Below are positions 35,729-45,407 of a DNA stretch of 64,000 nucleotides, in pieces. A model generated the notes under the pieces. The model made no database searches, was not told the origin of the DNA, and saw only the letters and a list, made by a program, of their open reading frames with translations. Made by a program: the position numbers and the translations under genes. Within the stretch, counting starts at the first letter, position 1; the number at the start of each line of letters is the position of its first letter. This DNA comes from RGIG3528 sp045598045. GTDB lineage: Bacteria > Bacillota > Clostridia > Lachnospirales > Lachnospiraceae. The stretch is taken from assembly GCA_045598045.1 (NCBI GenBank), contig JAZLLG010000033.1:1-64000 (forward strand). The letters run 5' to 3'.

Positions 35729-35763
35729 TAAAGTATTTTGATTTGAACGAAAAAATAAAACAT

Positions 35764-36966
35764 TTAATCTAAAGCGGAATTAAGCTGTTCCGAAAGGCAT
35801 TTATACGTCTTTCTTCTTGTGAGCTCCACCAGCCCGAGCCTGGTAATATCCATAAGGTCAGTAGCAACCGGATCGGGCTTAATGTATTTTTTGAGTTCTT
35901 CAAGAAGACCGTCCTCCTGCTCTTTTTCGGTCATATTGATGAAATCGATGAGAATTATTCCGGAAAGGTTGCGAAGACGTATCTGATATGCAATCTCTTT
36001 GGCTGCTTCAACATTTACTTCATAAAACATTTTAGTGTTTATTCGCTTGCCCGTGATAGCTTTGCTTGTATTTACGTCAATTGCGGTAAGTGCTTCCGTC
36101 TGATCGATGACTATCGAAGCACCACTGTTAAGATTAATTATCCGCTTTGTAGCAAGTTCCATAAAATGATCGATTTTATAAACGATTTTAAGCATGTTGG
36201 AATCCTTTTCAAGCACAAGCTGGGTAAAGGCTCCCTTTTCATTTACGAGAGGAAAATGCTTGAGATATCCGGCAACGTCATCATATACAGAAGGTATGTC
36301 GGTGCATATCTTGTCGTAAAGGAAAGAATTGGTATCGCGAAGCTGTAACAGATATGCGGGAAGTTCCTTATAAAGAACAGTAAACTTTACTGCGTGAACT
36401 GCGTATTCACGTATGTTTCTGTAACGCTTTACAAGCTGCTTTGCTTCATCAAGAATTTCTTGGTCGTCAGCATATGCGGAGTTTGTACGAGCTATTATGC
36501 AATAGTCTTCATCCTCATATACCGAAAGAAGCTCTTTAAGATGCTCTTTTACGGTTTTCTTCGTGATCTTCTTTGAAACCTGGACTCCGGAACCGGAACG
36601 AACGATGGTAACATATTTACCGGTAATGGAAATACGGCCTGTTACAACAGGAGCCTTTGTTTTCATTGCTTCTTTGATGAGCTGAACAACGATTTCGTCA
36701 CCGATGCAAATTCTGTCTTTGGACTGACGTTTAACAAAAATCGCGTCTGCAGCGGTATCAAGGCTTAAATAGCATGTTGTGTTTTCATTGATACGAACAA
36801 AAGCTGCATTTATATTTGAAACAATGTTGTCTATATGTGCGACAAAAATCGACCCCATCTCATGATTGGATGTAGTATTGATGACATTTACGGTCGTCAT
36901 TTTGCCGTCATTGAAAAGGGCGCTGATTTCTTTGCCCTGATATGTTGTAATAACAAGTTCGTTCAT
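35764..36966 (-). CDS. rng: Ribonuclease E/G family endoribonuclease (short form)
   Basis: 400 aa. An S1-like N-terminus (GSIFVAHIDNIVSNINAAFV) precedes the RNase E/G catalytic core with both metal aspartates: DQTEALTAIDVNTSK near 290 and GIILIDFINM near 340. It should cleave AU-rich single-stranded RNA and mature rRNA. It ends soon after LVELTRRKTYKC and lacks the CPxC zinc-link and the small domain of RNase G (about 490 aa), so tetramer formation would differ. Confidence 0.9.
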   Translation of the reverse strand: MNELVITTYQGKEISALFNDGKMTTVNVINTTSNHEMGSIFVAHIDNIVSNINAAFVRINENTTCYLSLDTAADAIFVKRQSKDRICIGDEIVVQLIKEAMKTKAPVVTGRISITGKYVTIVRSGSGVQVSKKITKKTVKEHLKELLSVYEDEDYCIIARTNSAYADDQEILDEAKQLVKRYRNIREYAVHAVKFTVLYKELPAYLLQLRDTNSFLYDKICTDIPSVYDDVAGYLKHFPLVNEKGAFTQLVLEKDSNMLKIVYKIDHFMELATKRIINLNSGASIVIDQTEALTAIDVNTSKAITGKRINTKMFYEVNVEAAKEIAYQIRLRNLSGIILIDFINMTEKEQEDGLLEELKKYIKPDPVATDLMDITRLGLVELTRRKTYKCLSEQLNSALD

Positions 36967-36968
36967 GG

Positions 36969-37712
36969 TTAGTTCCTGTGGAATTTATATATTGGAATAA
37001 GATTATCTTTTTCACCCGTATAGCTTTCAAGTCTGTGAACATGATATTCGTATGGATTGTATGACACACCCATCCATTCATAAAATGCTTTCATTACAAG
37101 CTCGGGACGAATATGTGTCTGTCCGGCGGAAAGGAGCATATAAATGCAGAACCCGTTATCAAAGCTGCCTGAGAAGGCGGTAGTTTCTGCTTTTATCTGC
37201 GTCTTATATATGAGAGGAATGATATCAATGTCATTATCTCCCGCTTTTGTTGTCTTTACGGTTATTATTTCTTTTTGCGCAACAAACTCGATAAATTTAG
37301 AATATAAATATTCGTTTGTCAAGTCTTTTTCAAAGCCGTCTTTTCGAAGGACAACATAATCCGATGCCGTAACAAGAGCCATAACAGACTCCTTCTTTGT
37401 CTGTGAAGGAGTTTCCGGAAGAAGACATACGTCGAAAACTTTGAATCCGTCCGGCATTTCCGCATCAAGACGGTCTCTTATATCTTCTTCGGAAGTTATG
37501 TTGTTTAAATCCATATCAAAATATTCGGCTTCACTTGTCTGACCAAGTCCAAGAGGCGCCGCAAAACTCATAATCTGATGCGGATGATAACCGGAAGAAT
37601 AAGTAACGTCTATTCCGGCACGTCTTATGGCTTTCTGGAAAAACCTGAGCACATCAAGGTGCGACAGGAATTTCATATTACCGAATTTGGCAAATTTAAC
37701 TCTTACTGTCAT
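36969..37712 (-). CDS. DUF2344 / TIGR03936 family protein
   Basis: 247 aa. The start VRVKFAKFGNMKFLSHLDVLRFFQKAIRRA is diagnostic. It is nearly always encoded next to, or fused with, the radical-SAM protein found here upstream, and overlaps it by ATGA. It is proposed to act with it on an unknown, probably RNA-linked, substrate; the function is not established. Confidence 0.88.
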   Translation of the reverse strand: MTVRVKFAKFGNMKFLSHLDVLRFFQKAIRRAGIDVTYSSGYHPHQIMSFAAPLGLGQTSEAEYFDMDLNNITSEEDIRDRLDAEMPDGFKVFDVCLLPETPSQTKKESVMALVTASDYVVLRKDGFEKDLTNEYLYSKFIEFVAQKEIITVKTTKAGDNDIDIIPLIYKTQIKAETTAFSGSFDNGFCIYMLLSAGQTHIRPELVMKAFYEWMGVSYNPYEYHVHRLESYTGEKDNLIPIYKFHRN

Positions 37713-39577
37713 TTTTCTTTCTCCTCATAGCAGACACCACCGTGGAATTCAAAAGCTCCGCATTTAGCACAGCCCTTTCTGCAGTTAGGAGTCACTTTTT
37801 CATTTATTCCGTTGATGTATTCTCTGCGAAGGAAGTCCTTCGTTACGCCCGCGTTAATGAAATCCCACGGGAAAATTTCGTTTTCACCGCGTTTACGGTA
37901 AATGTAAAAATTGAGGTCTATACCATCCTTCTCAAGAAGGCTGTTCCAGACTTCAGGTTTAAAGCTTTCTGTCCATGCGTCAAAAATGCAGCCCGAAGCA
38001 TATGCATCCTCAATGAGCTTTGAAAGTCGTCTGTCTCCGCGTGCAAAAAGTCCTTCGAGAATTGTTGTTTCGGAGTCATGCCAATGGTATTTAATTGAGC
38101 GCTGATTTAACTGTTCTCTGACTTTCGAACTTAAGAAATGAGCTTTGTCTTCAAACTGCTTTGCGGTATTCATGCCGACCCACTGGAAAGGAGTAAAAGG
38201 TTTCGGAACGAAGAAACTTGTGGAAACCTGGATTTCACATTTGCCATGGCGTTCTTCTTTTGGAATTTCGTAGTACTTTTCTGCAATTTTTTCAGCAAGA
38301 AGAGCTATTTCTTCGATATCTTTTTCGTTTTCGGTCGGCTGACCGAGCATAAAATACAGTTTTACTTTATTCCATCCGGATTTGAAAGCATCACCGGAGC
38401 CTTGAAGAATGTTCTCTTCGGTCAACCCCTTATTAATAACATTCCTGAGCCTCTGAGAGCCTGCTTCGGGAGCAAAAGTAAGTGAACTCTTCTTAATATC
38501 CTGAACTTTACTCATTACGTCAAGCGAAAATGCATCGATTCGAAGGGAAGGAAGCGAAATATTCACTCCCTGCTTTTTAAATTCGTCAATGAGATAATAT
38601 ACAAGTTCGGGAAGTTCTTTATAATCACTGGAGCTGAGGGAGGAAAGCGTTATCTCCTCATGTCCGGTGTTTTTAATCATTTTAACGGCCTGTTTTTTGA
38701 GGAATTCGACATCACGTTCTCTAATGGGTCTGTAAAGCATTCCCGCCTGGCAGAAACGGCATCCTCTTATGCAACCTCGCTGAATCTCAAGCGTTACTTT
38801 ATCCTGAACAACCTGAAGATAAGGAACAATCGGTGCATCCGGATAAAATGTGTTTGAAAGTTCCATCTCAACCTGTTTACGAATCATCTGCTTTGCATGA
38901 CTGTTGTTCGGCTTAAACTCTTTGATTGAACAATCATCGTTATAATCGACATCATAGAACATGGGAACATATATTCCGTCTATTTCGGATATCTTTTCAA
39001 GAAACTCACGTCTTGTCCCGCCGTTTTTACGATTTTCCCTGTAGATATCGATTATATTTTTATAAGCAGTTTCACCTTCACCTATATAAAAGAAATCAAA
39101 GAAATCAGCGATGGGCTCGGGATTGTATGTGCACGGTCCGCCACCGACAACAATGGGATCGTCTTCAGTTCTGTCACAAGCGTGAAGCGGAATGTTCGAA
39201 AGATCGAGAATCTGAAGGATGTTTGTGTAGCACATTTCATATTGAATCGTAATTCCGAGAAAATCAAAGCTTTTGACGGGATCCTGAGATTCAAGCGCAA
39301 AAAGCGGAATCTTCTTTTCGCGCATAACTTTATCAAGATCATGCCAGGGAGAATAAACTCTTTCGCACCACACACCTTCAAAGGAATTAAACATATCGTA
39401 AAGAATCTGAATGCCAAGATGGCTCATACCGATTTCGTAAACATCGGGAAAGCACATACAGAATCTGACATCCACATCTTTCCCGTCTTTCATTACACAG
39501 TTCACTTCTCCGCCTATGTAACGGACAGGTTTTTCTATGTTCAGGAGTATTTCATCCGATAAAGCTATCTTTTGCAT
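37709..39577 (-). CDS. B12-binding-like/radical SAM protein (TIGR03960 family)
   Basis: 622 aa from ATG 39577 (GAGG 8 nt upstream); a GTG at 39586 is in frame but closer to the Shine-Dalgarno. The N-terminal cobalamin-binding-like domain includes YEIGMSHLG; the radical-SAM cluster motif is CIRGCRFCQ (CxxxCxxC) near 258; a C-terminal Cys cluster CRKGCAKCGAF is near 608. The partner DUF2344 gene and rng follow on the same transcript. Substrate unknown. Confidence 0.88.
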   Translation of the reverse strand: MQKIALSDEILLNIEKPVRYIGGEVNCVMKDGKDVDVRFCMCFPDVYEIGMSHLGIQILYDMFNSFEGVWCERVYSPWHDLDKVMREKKIPLFALESQDPVKSFDFLGITIQYEMCYTNILQILDLSNIPLHACDRTEDDPIVVGGGPCTYNPEPIADFFDFFYIGEGETAYKNIIDIYRENRKNGGTRREFLEKISEIDGIYVPMFYDVDYNDDCSIKEFKPNNSHAKQMIRKQVEMELSNTFYPDAPIVPYLQVVQDKVTLEIQRGCIRGCRFCQAGMLYRPIRERDVEFLKKQAVKMIKNTGHEEITLSSLSSSDYKELPELVYYLIDEFKKQGVNISLPSLRIDAFSLDVMSKVQDIKKSSLTFAPEAGSQRLRNVINKGLTEENILQGSGDAFKSGWNKVKLYFMLGQPTENEKDIEEIALLAEKIAEKYYEIPKEERHGKCEIQVSTSFFVPKPFTPFQWVGMNTAKQFEDKAHFLSSKVREQLNQRSIKYHWHDSETTILEGLFARGDRRLSKLIEDAYASGCIFDAWTESFKPEVWNSLLEKDGIDLNFYIYRKRGENEIFPWDFINAGVTKDFLRREYINGINEKVTPNCRKGCAKCGAFEFHGGVCYEEKEK

Positions 39578-39610
39578 TACATACACCTCATATACGTCTT
39601 TAGCCGAACT

Positions 39611-39639
39611 ATTTTACCACAATTTTTGTAATTAAACAA
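39611..39639 (-). promoter_or_regulatory. Sigma-A promoter of the radical-SAM/DUF2344/rng transcript
   Basis: On the - strand, TTGTTT (39639-39634), 17 bp, TAAAAT (39616-39611) with an extended -10 TGG. It is divergent from the zinc-ribbon promoter. Confidence 0.65.
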
Positions 39640-39690
39640 ACAATTTTATTCTGCATAGGACATCATGGTATGCAAATTGGGGGTGAACGC

Positions 39691-39719
39691 TTTACAAACA
39701 GCATACATAAAGATATACT
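39691..39719 (+). promoter_or_regulatory. Sigma-A promoter of the zinc-ribbon membrane protein
   Basis: TTTACA (39691-39696), 17 bp, TATACT (39714-39719), then AAGGAG before ATG 39756. Confidence 0.8.
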
Positions 39720-39755
39720 ATATTTTATTATGTATCACTTTAAAGGAGAATATTT

Positions 39756-40658
39756 ATGTGGTGTCCGAAATGTAAAAATGAATATAGAGAAGGAATTCTG
39801 GTTTGCCCCGACTGTAAATGCGATCTTGTTGAAGAAATTATTGATGAAGATGCTTTTACAGAGATTTTTAAAACATTCGATGCTCCTCTCAAAGATAAAA
39901 TAGTTAAGTATCTGCAGCATCTTGACATTAAAGTTACTGTTAATGAAACAAAAGCTACGGATGACGAGCTTGCTGAGTTCGAAATGTATGCCGAGCAGGC
40001 AGGTCTTGATATTTCAAATGTAAATGCCGACGATCTTTACGCTTACACCATTATTGTTCCCAAAGAAAGCCGAAAGACAGCTATTAAAGAAGTTCAGACA
40101 ATAATAAAAGTCGAATCCGAAAAAGAGATTCCCGACGAAGATGCACCTGAAGGGCTTGCATCATCTATTCCCTCTATTGCTGCTGTACGTGAACCTTCCA
40201 AAGATTTTGTCAAAGCAAAGGACCGCGCTTCCGACTACAAATCATCAGGCTGGACATTTGTCATTGTCGGCATTCTTATTCTTTTATTTATGATTCTGAG
40301 CATTGCAGGAATCATCCCCTACAGCACATACCTCTATATCAAGATCTTTTTTATTGTTCTTGGCTTATGTGCTGTTTTGGTCGGTGTGCTTTCCATTTCA
40401 AAGAGCAAAAAAATAGCTGCTACAATTGACGATGAAGACAAAACCGAGAAAGAATTACTTGATTTTCTTAAGCAGAACATAACAAAAGAAGCAGTTGATA
40501 AAATATTAAACGAAGAAGACGAGCAGGAAGAACTCGTCTGGATGAAGATAACAGAGTCCGCTAAAGCACTTCTCTTGAAGCAGTTCCCCGATACAAATGC
40601 GGAATATGCCGACGAACTCATCGACAACTACTTAAACGACTTAACAGAAAACAAATAA
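39756..40658 (+). CDS. Zinc-ribbon membrane protein with DUF2007-like domain, function unknown
   Basis: 300 aa. A zinc ribbon at 3-22 (CPKC...CPDC, Cx2C-x12-Cx2C) is followed by a region (about 35-120) resembling DUF2007 'putative signal transducing' folds, two membrane helices near 166-215, and an acidic helical C-terminus. The order suggests a small cytosolic sensing module tied to the membrane. It is a single-gene transcript with its own promoter and terminator, and one of two + strand genes in the right part. A hand count over 600 bases of it gives G 115 and C 117, without the G excess of its neighbours' coding strands. Confidence 0.75.
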   Translation: MWCPKCKNEYREGILVCPDCKCDLVEEIIDEDAFTEIFKTFDAPLKDKIVKYLQHLDIKVTVNETKATDDELAEFEMYAEQAGLDISNVNADDLYAYTIIVPKESRKTAIKEVQTIIKVESEKEIPDEDAPEGLASSIPSIAAVREPSKDFVKAKDRASDYKSSGWTFVIVGILILLFMILSIAGIIPYSTYLYIKIFFIVLGLCAVLVGVLSISKSKKIAATIDDEDKTEKELLDFLKQNITKEAVDKILNEEDEQEELVWMKITESAKALLLKQFPDTNAEYADELIDNYLNDLTENK

Positions 40659-40662
40659 AAAC

Positions 40663-40702
40663 AAAAAAAGTCCGGTTGACAAGATGTCTTCCGGACTTTT
40701 TT
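40663..40702. terminator. Bidirectional intrinsic terminator
   Basis: AAAAAGTCCGG pairs with CCGGACTTTTT around a 15-nt loop. With A- and T-tracts on both sides it serves the zinc-ribbon gene on + and the SNF2 gene on -. Confidence 0.9.
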
Positions 40703-40709
40703 AATTCAA

Positions 40710-43700
40710 TTAATCCAATGAGAAAAGTTCCATAATCTCTTCTTTTGTAAGAGAATTAATAAATACTTCCTTTGTGGAAATAATGGACTCTGAAAGTTCT
40801 TTCTTATGATGCTGAAGCTTGTAAATCTTCTCTTCTATCGTACCCTTTGTAATAAGCTTAATAACTTCAACAACGTTTTTCTGACCGATTCTGTGAGCAC
40901 GGTCCGTTGCCTGATCTTCGACAGCAGGATTCCACCATGGGTCAAAATGTATTACGGAATCCGCACCGGTAAGATTAAGTCCTGTACCGCCCGCCTTCAA
41001 AGAAATAAGGAAAAGCTGACGTTCGCCGCCGTTGAAGGCTTTTACATATTCAACACGTTCTGCGTTTTTTGTTGTTCCGTCAAGGTAGAAATATGAATAT
41101 CCAAGTTCATCCAAAGACTTTTTGATGATTTCAAGCATCGACGTGAACTGCGAGAATACAAGTATTCTGTGTCCGTTTGAAATGAGATTTGGAACAATTT
41201 CAAGGAACAAATCAAGCTTTCCGCTTCCGCCGTTATAATTTTCAAGGAATGTGGAAGGGTGACAGCATATCTGGCGAAGTCTTGTGAGCGCCGCAAGTAT
41301 CTGGAAACGGCTTGCGTTGATGCCTTCATTAAGAAGCTCTGCACGAAGATCTCCTTTAACACTTTCAAGATAAGAAAGATAAAGATTTTTCTGCTCGGGA
41401 TTAAGTTCTGCAGCCATCTTCTCTTCAAGCTTTTCGGGAAGTTCAAGCAGAACATCCTTTTTCATTCTGCGCATTACAAAAGGCTGAATACGCTTGTTAA
41501 GAACAGCTTTCGCTCCTTCGTCTCCTTTTGTTATCGGCTTTTCATACTTAACGATGAAACGTGTGTAAGAAAGCAGATAGAACGGCATAATAAAGTCAAA
41601 GATTGACCACAGCTCCGAAAGTGAATTTTCGATAGGAGTACCGGTAAGTGCAAAACGATGCTCTGCCTGCAAAGTTTTTACGGATTTGGCATTAACGGAA
41701 GCAGCATTCTTTATAAACTGCGCTTCATCAAGGAAAATCGTATTAAATTTGCAATCATCGTATGCATTGATATCACGTCTGATTAACGGGTATGAAGTAA
41801 TAAGGACATTACTGTCATCCTCGCGCTTAATGAGAGCTTCACGGTCTGCGGGAACACCTTCGATAATCTTACACTTAAGTGATGGAGCGAAGTTTTCAAA
41901 CTCATCAAGCCAGTTATAAACAACGGATGTAGGGCAAATAATGAGGAATTTATCGGAAGGATTTCTGCGATGCATTTCCTCAATATATACAATAGCCTGA
42001 AGCGTTTTACCAAGACCCATATCATCGGCAAGAATGCCGCCGAGGCCGTTTTCAGCAAGATTCATAAGCCATTTGTATCCGACAGTCTGATATGGCCTTA
42101 ATTCGGCATTTATAGTCTCAGGAACGGCATAATCTTTTTCTTCTGATGAAAGGACGTTATTGACAAGGCTCTTAAACTCTTCATTCTTTGTTACAATGAA
42201 GCGGCCCTCATCAAAAATTCTGTCTGCAAAAAGAGCAAGACCTTTGGAAACTTTAAGGCTTTCTTTCTTTTCAATCTCTTTTGCACTTATGTTAAGATTG
42301 TCAAGTATATCATTAAGCTCATTCAGCTCGTCAGACTCAAGATTGATGAATGAACCGTCAGAGAGCCTGAAGAACTTCTTTTTAAGTCTGTAAGCTCTGA
42401 AAAGCTGCTTAAGTTCTTCCTTTGAAACATCACCGTAGGCAAGGTCAAGCTCAAGGAGATCGCTTTCTCTCGAAACATTGAGCCCGATGGAGAATCGTCT
42501 GTTCTGGGAGGTTTTAAGGTGTTTAAAATCCTCTGAATAGAAAAGCTCGGCATATTCTTTAAGCTCTTCGACACCGTCCGTTATGAAGGAATATATGCTT
42601 GCATCAGCCTTGAGAAGGTAGAAACCGGAATACGCTTCAAATCCGTTTCTTTCAAGAATATCGCTGATTGCTTTTTCCTTTTCTTTATTTCTGAGAATGA
42701 TATACGGATCGCTTTTGGGAGTCTCAAAAGAATTGAAACGATAGTCACCGTAAGTGAAATACAGCTCTGCTTTAATGTAGTTATTATATTTGTCGAAATA
42801 GATTTCAGATGTAAAATCAAGTGATATGTACTTTTCCGAAAGGTCTTCGGGAATTTCAAGTTCCATTGTCTCGTGAAGCTTCGGAAGCACTGTTTCAAGG
42901 AAACGCTGTTTGTATTTGCCTTCAAAAACAAGAGGCGTTCTGTCGCCGCCGAGATTATTGAAGAAAGGAAGGAAATTACGAAGAAAAACCTTATCCGGAG
43001 TATAAAGGAATCCGTCCCTGTAAAGCACTTCTCCGTTTTCGGTTATCGGAATAACAGGCTCCTTATCTTTATAGTCGAGGAAGCAGGAATCCTCAAGATT
43101 AATCAAATCAAATTCAATCTGAGGGTTTGAGCCTATACAGTGAACATCAAAAAATGTATTTCCGTAAAGCTCAAGTGTACACGAAAGATTACCTATCTGA
43201 TGCAAAAGTTTTATGAAAAGAAACTTTGAAATCAACATCTGTGACTTAAAGAAGATGTCGGTTCCATCTTTTCCGGCAGTAAGCTCAGATACATCAAAAA
43301 TACCGAGCAGGTAGTCAAGGAAATTCTTTGAATCACGGTCAAAAGCACTTTCACCATATACAAAATGAAAGTCCTTTCCAAGGACGATAGGCTCCTGACG
43401 AACAAATGAATCTAGGAACTTCTTAAGATTCTGGACTTTATAAAGGCGGCTGCTCCCGACTTTAATGGAAATGCCTGCTTTACCCGAACCGTTTTTAAGC
43501 ATCTCCTGAAGGCTTATAACAGGTTCGATATGAAAAACGTCACCGGTAAGAGAAATGGTCTCCTGGTTGTCAAAATAATCAAGAACGTCGTATATACGCT
43601 TCTCTTCCGATGTTTTGGGTAAATTGCCCTCTGCTTTTTCCTGACGCTTGTAGAGCATACAAAGAGAACAGATTACATGTTTGCATGCCCCCTTATTAAG

Positions 43701-43925
43701 AAGGCTTGAAGGACATGTGCACGAATAGTCGAACATTCCTTCATCCAGCTCATTGATAAGCACGGTATATGTGCTTGAACCTGATACTATAAACTTGTAT
43801 TTATGACTTTGTTTGGAATATGATGCGTTTTTTATATGACCGTTTTTAAAGTAAGCGAGACCTCTGTTGTAGGTCATTTCATCAACTGCAAGATTTCTTA
43901 TTTTCTGCTTTGTAAGATGAATCAT
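40710..43925 (-). CDS. SNF2-family helicase with SWIM zinc finger
   Basis: 1071 aa. A SWIM finger (CTCPSSLLNKGACKH) lies at about 70-85, a long middle domain follows, and the SF2 motor occupies about 610-1071: motif I DDMGLGKT near 632, motif II LDEAQF, and motifs V-VI SLKAGGTGLNLTGA and DRAHRIGQ. It is a dsDNA translocase that probably remodels protein-DNA or polymerase complexes; the exact role is unknown. It is the last gene after scpA-scpB. Confidence 0.92.
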   Translation of the reverse strand: MIHLTKQKIRNLAVDEMTYNRGLAYFKNGHIKNASYSKQSHKYKFIVSGSSTYTVLINELDEGMFDYSCTCPSSLLNKGACKHVICSLCMLYKRQEKAEGNLPKTSEEKRIYDVLDYFDNQETISLTGDVFHIEPVISLQEMLKNGSGKAGISIKVGSSRLYKVQNLKKFLDSFVRQEPIVLGKDFHFVYGESAFDRDSKNFLDYLLGIFDVSELTAGKDGTDIFFKSQMLISKFLFIKLLHQIGNLSCTLELYGNTFFDVHCIGSNPQIEFDLINLEDSCFLDYKDKEPVIPITENGEVLYRDGFLYTPDKVFLRNFLPFFNNLGGDRTPLVFEGKYKQRFLETVLPKLHETMELEIPEDLSEKYISLDFTSEIYFDKYNNYIKAELYFTYGDYRFNSFETPKSDPYIILRNKEKEKAISDILERNGFEAYSGFYLLKADASIYSFITDGVEELKEYAELFYSEDFKHLKTSQNRRFSIGLNVSRESDLLELDLAYGDVSKEELKQLFRAYRLKKKFFRLSDGSFINLESDELNELNDILDNLNISAKEIEKKESLKVSKGLALFADRIFDEGRFIVTKNEEFKSLVNNVLSSEEKDYAVPETINAELRPYQTVGYKWLMNLAENGLGGILADDMGLGKTLQAIVYIEEMHRRNPSDKFLIICPTSVVYNWLDEFENFAPSLKCKIIEGVPADREALIKREDDSNVLITSYPLIRRDINAYDDCKFNTIFLDEAQFIKNAASVNAKSVKTLQAEHRFALTGTPIENSLSELWSIFDFIMPFYLLSYTRFIVKYEKPITKGDEGAKAVLNKRIQPFVMRRMKKDVLLELPEKLEEKMAAELNPEQKNLYLSYLESVKGDLRAELLNEGINASRFQILAALTRLRQICCHPSTFLENYNGGSGKLDLFLEIVPNLISNGHRILVFSQFTSMLEIIKKSLDELGYSYFYLDGTTKNAERVEYVKAFNGGERQLFLISLKAGGTGLNLTGADSVIHFDPWWNPAVEDQATDRAHRIGQKNVVEVIKLITKGTIEEKIYKLQHHKKELSESIISTKEVFINSLTKEEIMELFSLD

Positions 43926-43939
43926 TTCTGCTCCTTGGA

Positions 43940-44512
43940 TTAAATGTCAAGAGTCAACTGCAGCTCTTCCTGTACTTCAAGCTTGAAGTCTTCGATTCTT
44001 TCGGGATTTACTATAGGCAGATCCGAAAGTGATGAAAGTCCGAAATAACGAAGGAACTCTTCTGTTGTGCCGAAAGCAATCGGACGGCCGGGTGCTTCCA
44101 TTCTTCCGAGCTCCGCAACAAGGTTGTACTCAACAAGTCTGGATACGGCATGGTCGGAATCCACACCGCGGATAGCGGAAATTTCATTACGTGTAATAGG
44201 TTGTTTGTATGCAATGATGGAAAGAGTCTCCAAAAGAGCATCGGTAAGAACATGCTTTTTTGGAGCATGAGCAACTTTAATAACATATTCATACATATCG
44301 GGCTTTGTGCACATCTGATATGAGTCATTAAGCTCGATAATCTGGACGCCGCGTTCATTTGACTCTTTATATTCGATAATCATGTTCCTGAGGATGTTCC
44401 TGACAACCTCAACGTCCTGCTCAAGAGCGGTTGCAATGCGGTCTGCCTCAACAGCTTCCCCCATTGTAAAAAGAATTGCTTCAATTTTGGATTTTGCTTC
44501 GTTTATGTCCAT
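43940..44512 (-). CDS. scpB: Segregation and condensation protein ScpB
   Basis: 190 aa from ATG 44512, where GGAG lies 6 nt upstream; longer in-frame starts would run into scpA. Two winged-helix domains: INEAKSKIEAILFTMGEAVEADRIA and IIAYKQPITRNEISAIRGVDSD. It dimerises and binds the ScpA centre in the SMC-ScpAB condensin. Confidence 0.95.
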   Translation of the reverse strand: MDINEAKSKIEAILFTMGEAVEADRIATALEQDVEVVRNILRNMIIEYKESNERGVQIIELNDSYQMCTKPDMYEYVIKVAHAPKKHVLTDALLETLSIIAYKQPITRNEISAIRGVDSDHAVSRLVEYNLVAELGRMEAPGRPIAFGTTEEFLRYFGLSSLSDLPIVNPERIEDFKLEVQEELQLTLDI

Positions 44513-44522
44513 TTTGTCTCCA

Positions 44523-45311
44523 TCAACCGAATAATCCGTTATTTTCGTCGAAGTCAACGATGTCATCGGCTGTGTATTCTATTTCGATATCTTCAAATAT
44601 TTCTTTTTGGGTTATGTTCATACGACCCATTTTCATTAGTTCCAAAATGCAGAGGAACGTAACGATAATGTCCATTTTATCGGTACGGCTTTCAAGAAGT
44701 CCTCTGAATGAGAAACGTCTGTTTGCGAGGCCGTATTCCTGAACGTAAAACATCTTTTTTGAAAGAGAAACTTCTTCTTTTTCAATCTTACCGAACTTAC
44801 TTCTGACCGGATCGATTTTATCCTCTCGTTTCTTCATGACGCTTTCAAAAATATCATTAAGCTTTGAAAGGGAAATATCGTTCAGAAGCTCGGAAACAGG
44901 TACATCCTCATGGTAGTTAAGAATCTCCGGAGGAAGATTTGAAACTTTGAAGAAAACCCTGTCGGCATCAAGAGCCATGTCTTTAAGCTCAAGCGAGGTA
45001 TACTTGTACATTTTGTACTCAAGAAGTCTTTCGACAAGTTCTGTTCTGGGATCGATTTCTTCGCCTGTTTCTTCGTCAATTTCCACAGGAAGCAGCATTT
45101 TGGACTTGATTCTCAACAATGTGGAAGCCATAAGAAGGAACTCGCTCATGGAATCCAGATTAAGCTCCTCAATGCCTTTTATGGCGTCGAGATACTGGTC
45201 CGTAATATCCGCAATGGGAATATCATAAATATTTACTTTGTTTATGTCTATGAGGTGCAGAAGGAGGTCGAGAGGGCCTTCAAAAGCATCAAGTTTTATG
45301 TCAAGTGCCAT
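44523..45311 (-). CDS. scpA: Segregation and condensation protein ScpA
   Basis: 262 aa kleisin. The N-terminal FEGPLDLLLHLIDINKVNIYDIPI is typical; the C-terminal winged helix (about 190-262) binds the SMC head. Together with ScpB and SMC it compacts and separates origins. Confidence 0.96.
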   Translation of the reverse strand: MALDIKLDAFEGPLDLLLHLIDINKVNIYDIPIADITDQYLDAIKGIEELNLDSMSEFLLMASTLLRIKSKMLLPVEIDEETGEEIDPRTELVERLLEYKMYKYTSLELKDMALDADRVFFKVSNLPPEILNYHEDVPVSELLNDISLSKLNDIFESVMKKREDKIDPVRSKFGKIEKEEVSLSKKMFYVQEYGLANRRFSFRGLLESRTDKMDIIVTFLCILELMKMGRMNITQKEIFEDIEIEYTADDIVDFDENNGLFG

Positions 45312-45346
45312 AATTCCTCACTGATTATTAAAAATTTGACTGCAAT

Positions 45347-45355
45347 ATTATAGCA
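45347..45355 (-). promoter_or_regulatory. Extended -10 promoter of scpA
   Basis: On the - strand TGC-TATAAT (45355-45347). No good -35 is visible at 17 bp. Start near 45340, for scpA-scpB-SNF2. Confidence 0.6.
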
Positions 45356-45364
45356 CAGAAAATC

Positions 45365-45397
45365 AAAAAAAAGAACACTTCCTTTAAAGAAATGTTC
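45365..45397 (-). terminator. Intrinsic terminator after the metallophosphoesterase gene
   Basis: On the - strand a 9-bp stem (45397-45389 with 45381-45373, one G-T pair) is followed by eight T (45372-45365). It ends the proC to phosphoesterase transcript. Confidence 0.88.
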
Positions 45398-45407
45398 CAT
45401 GATTTAT

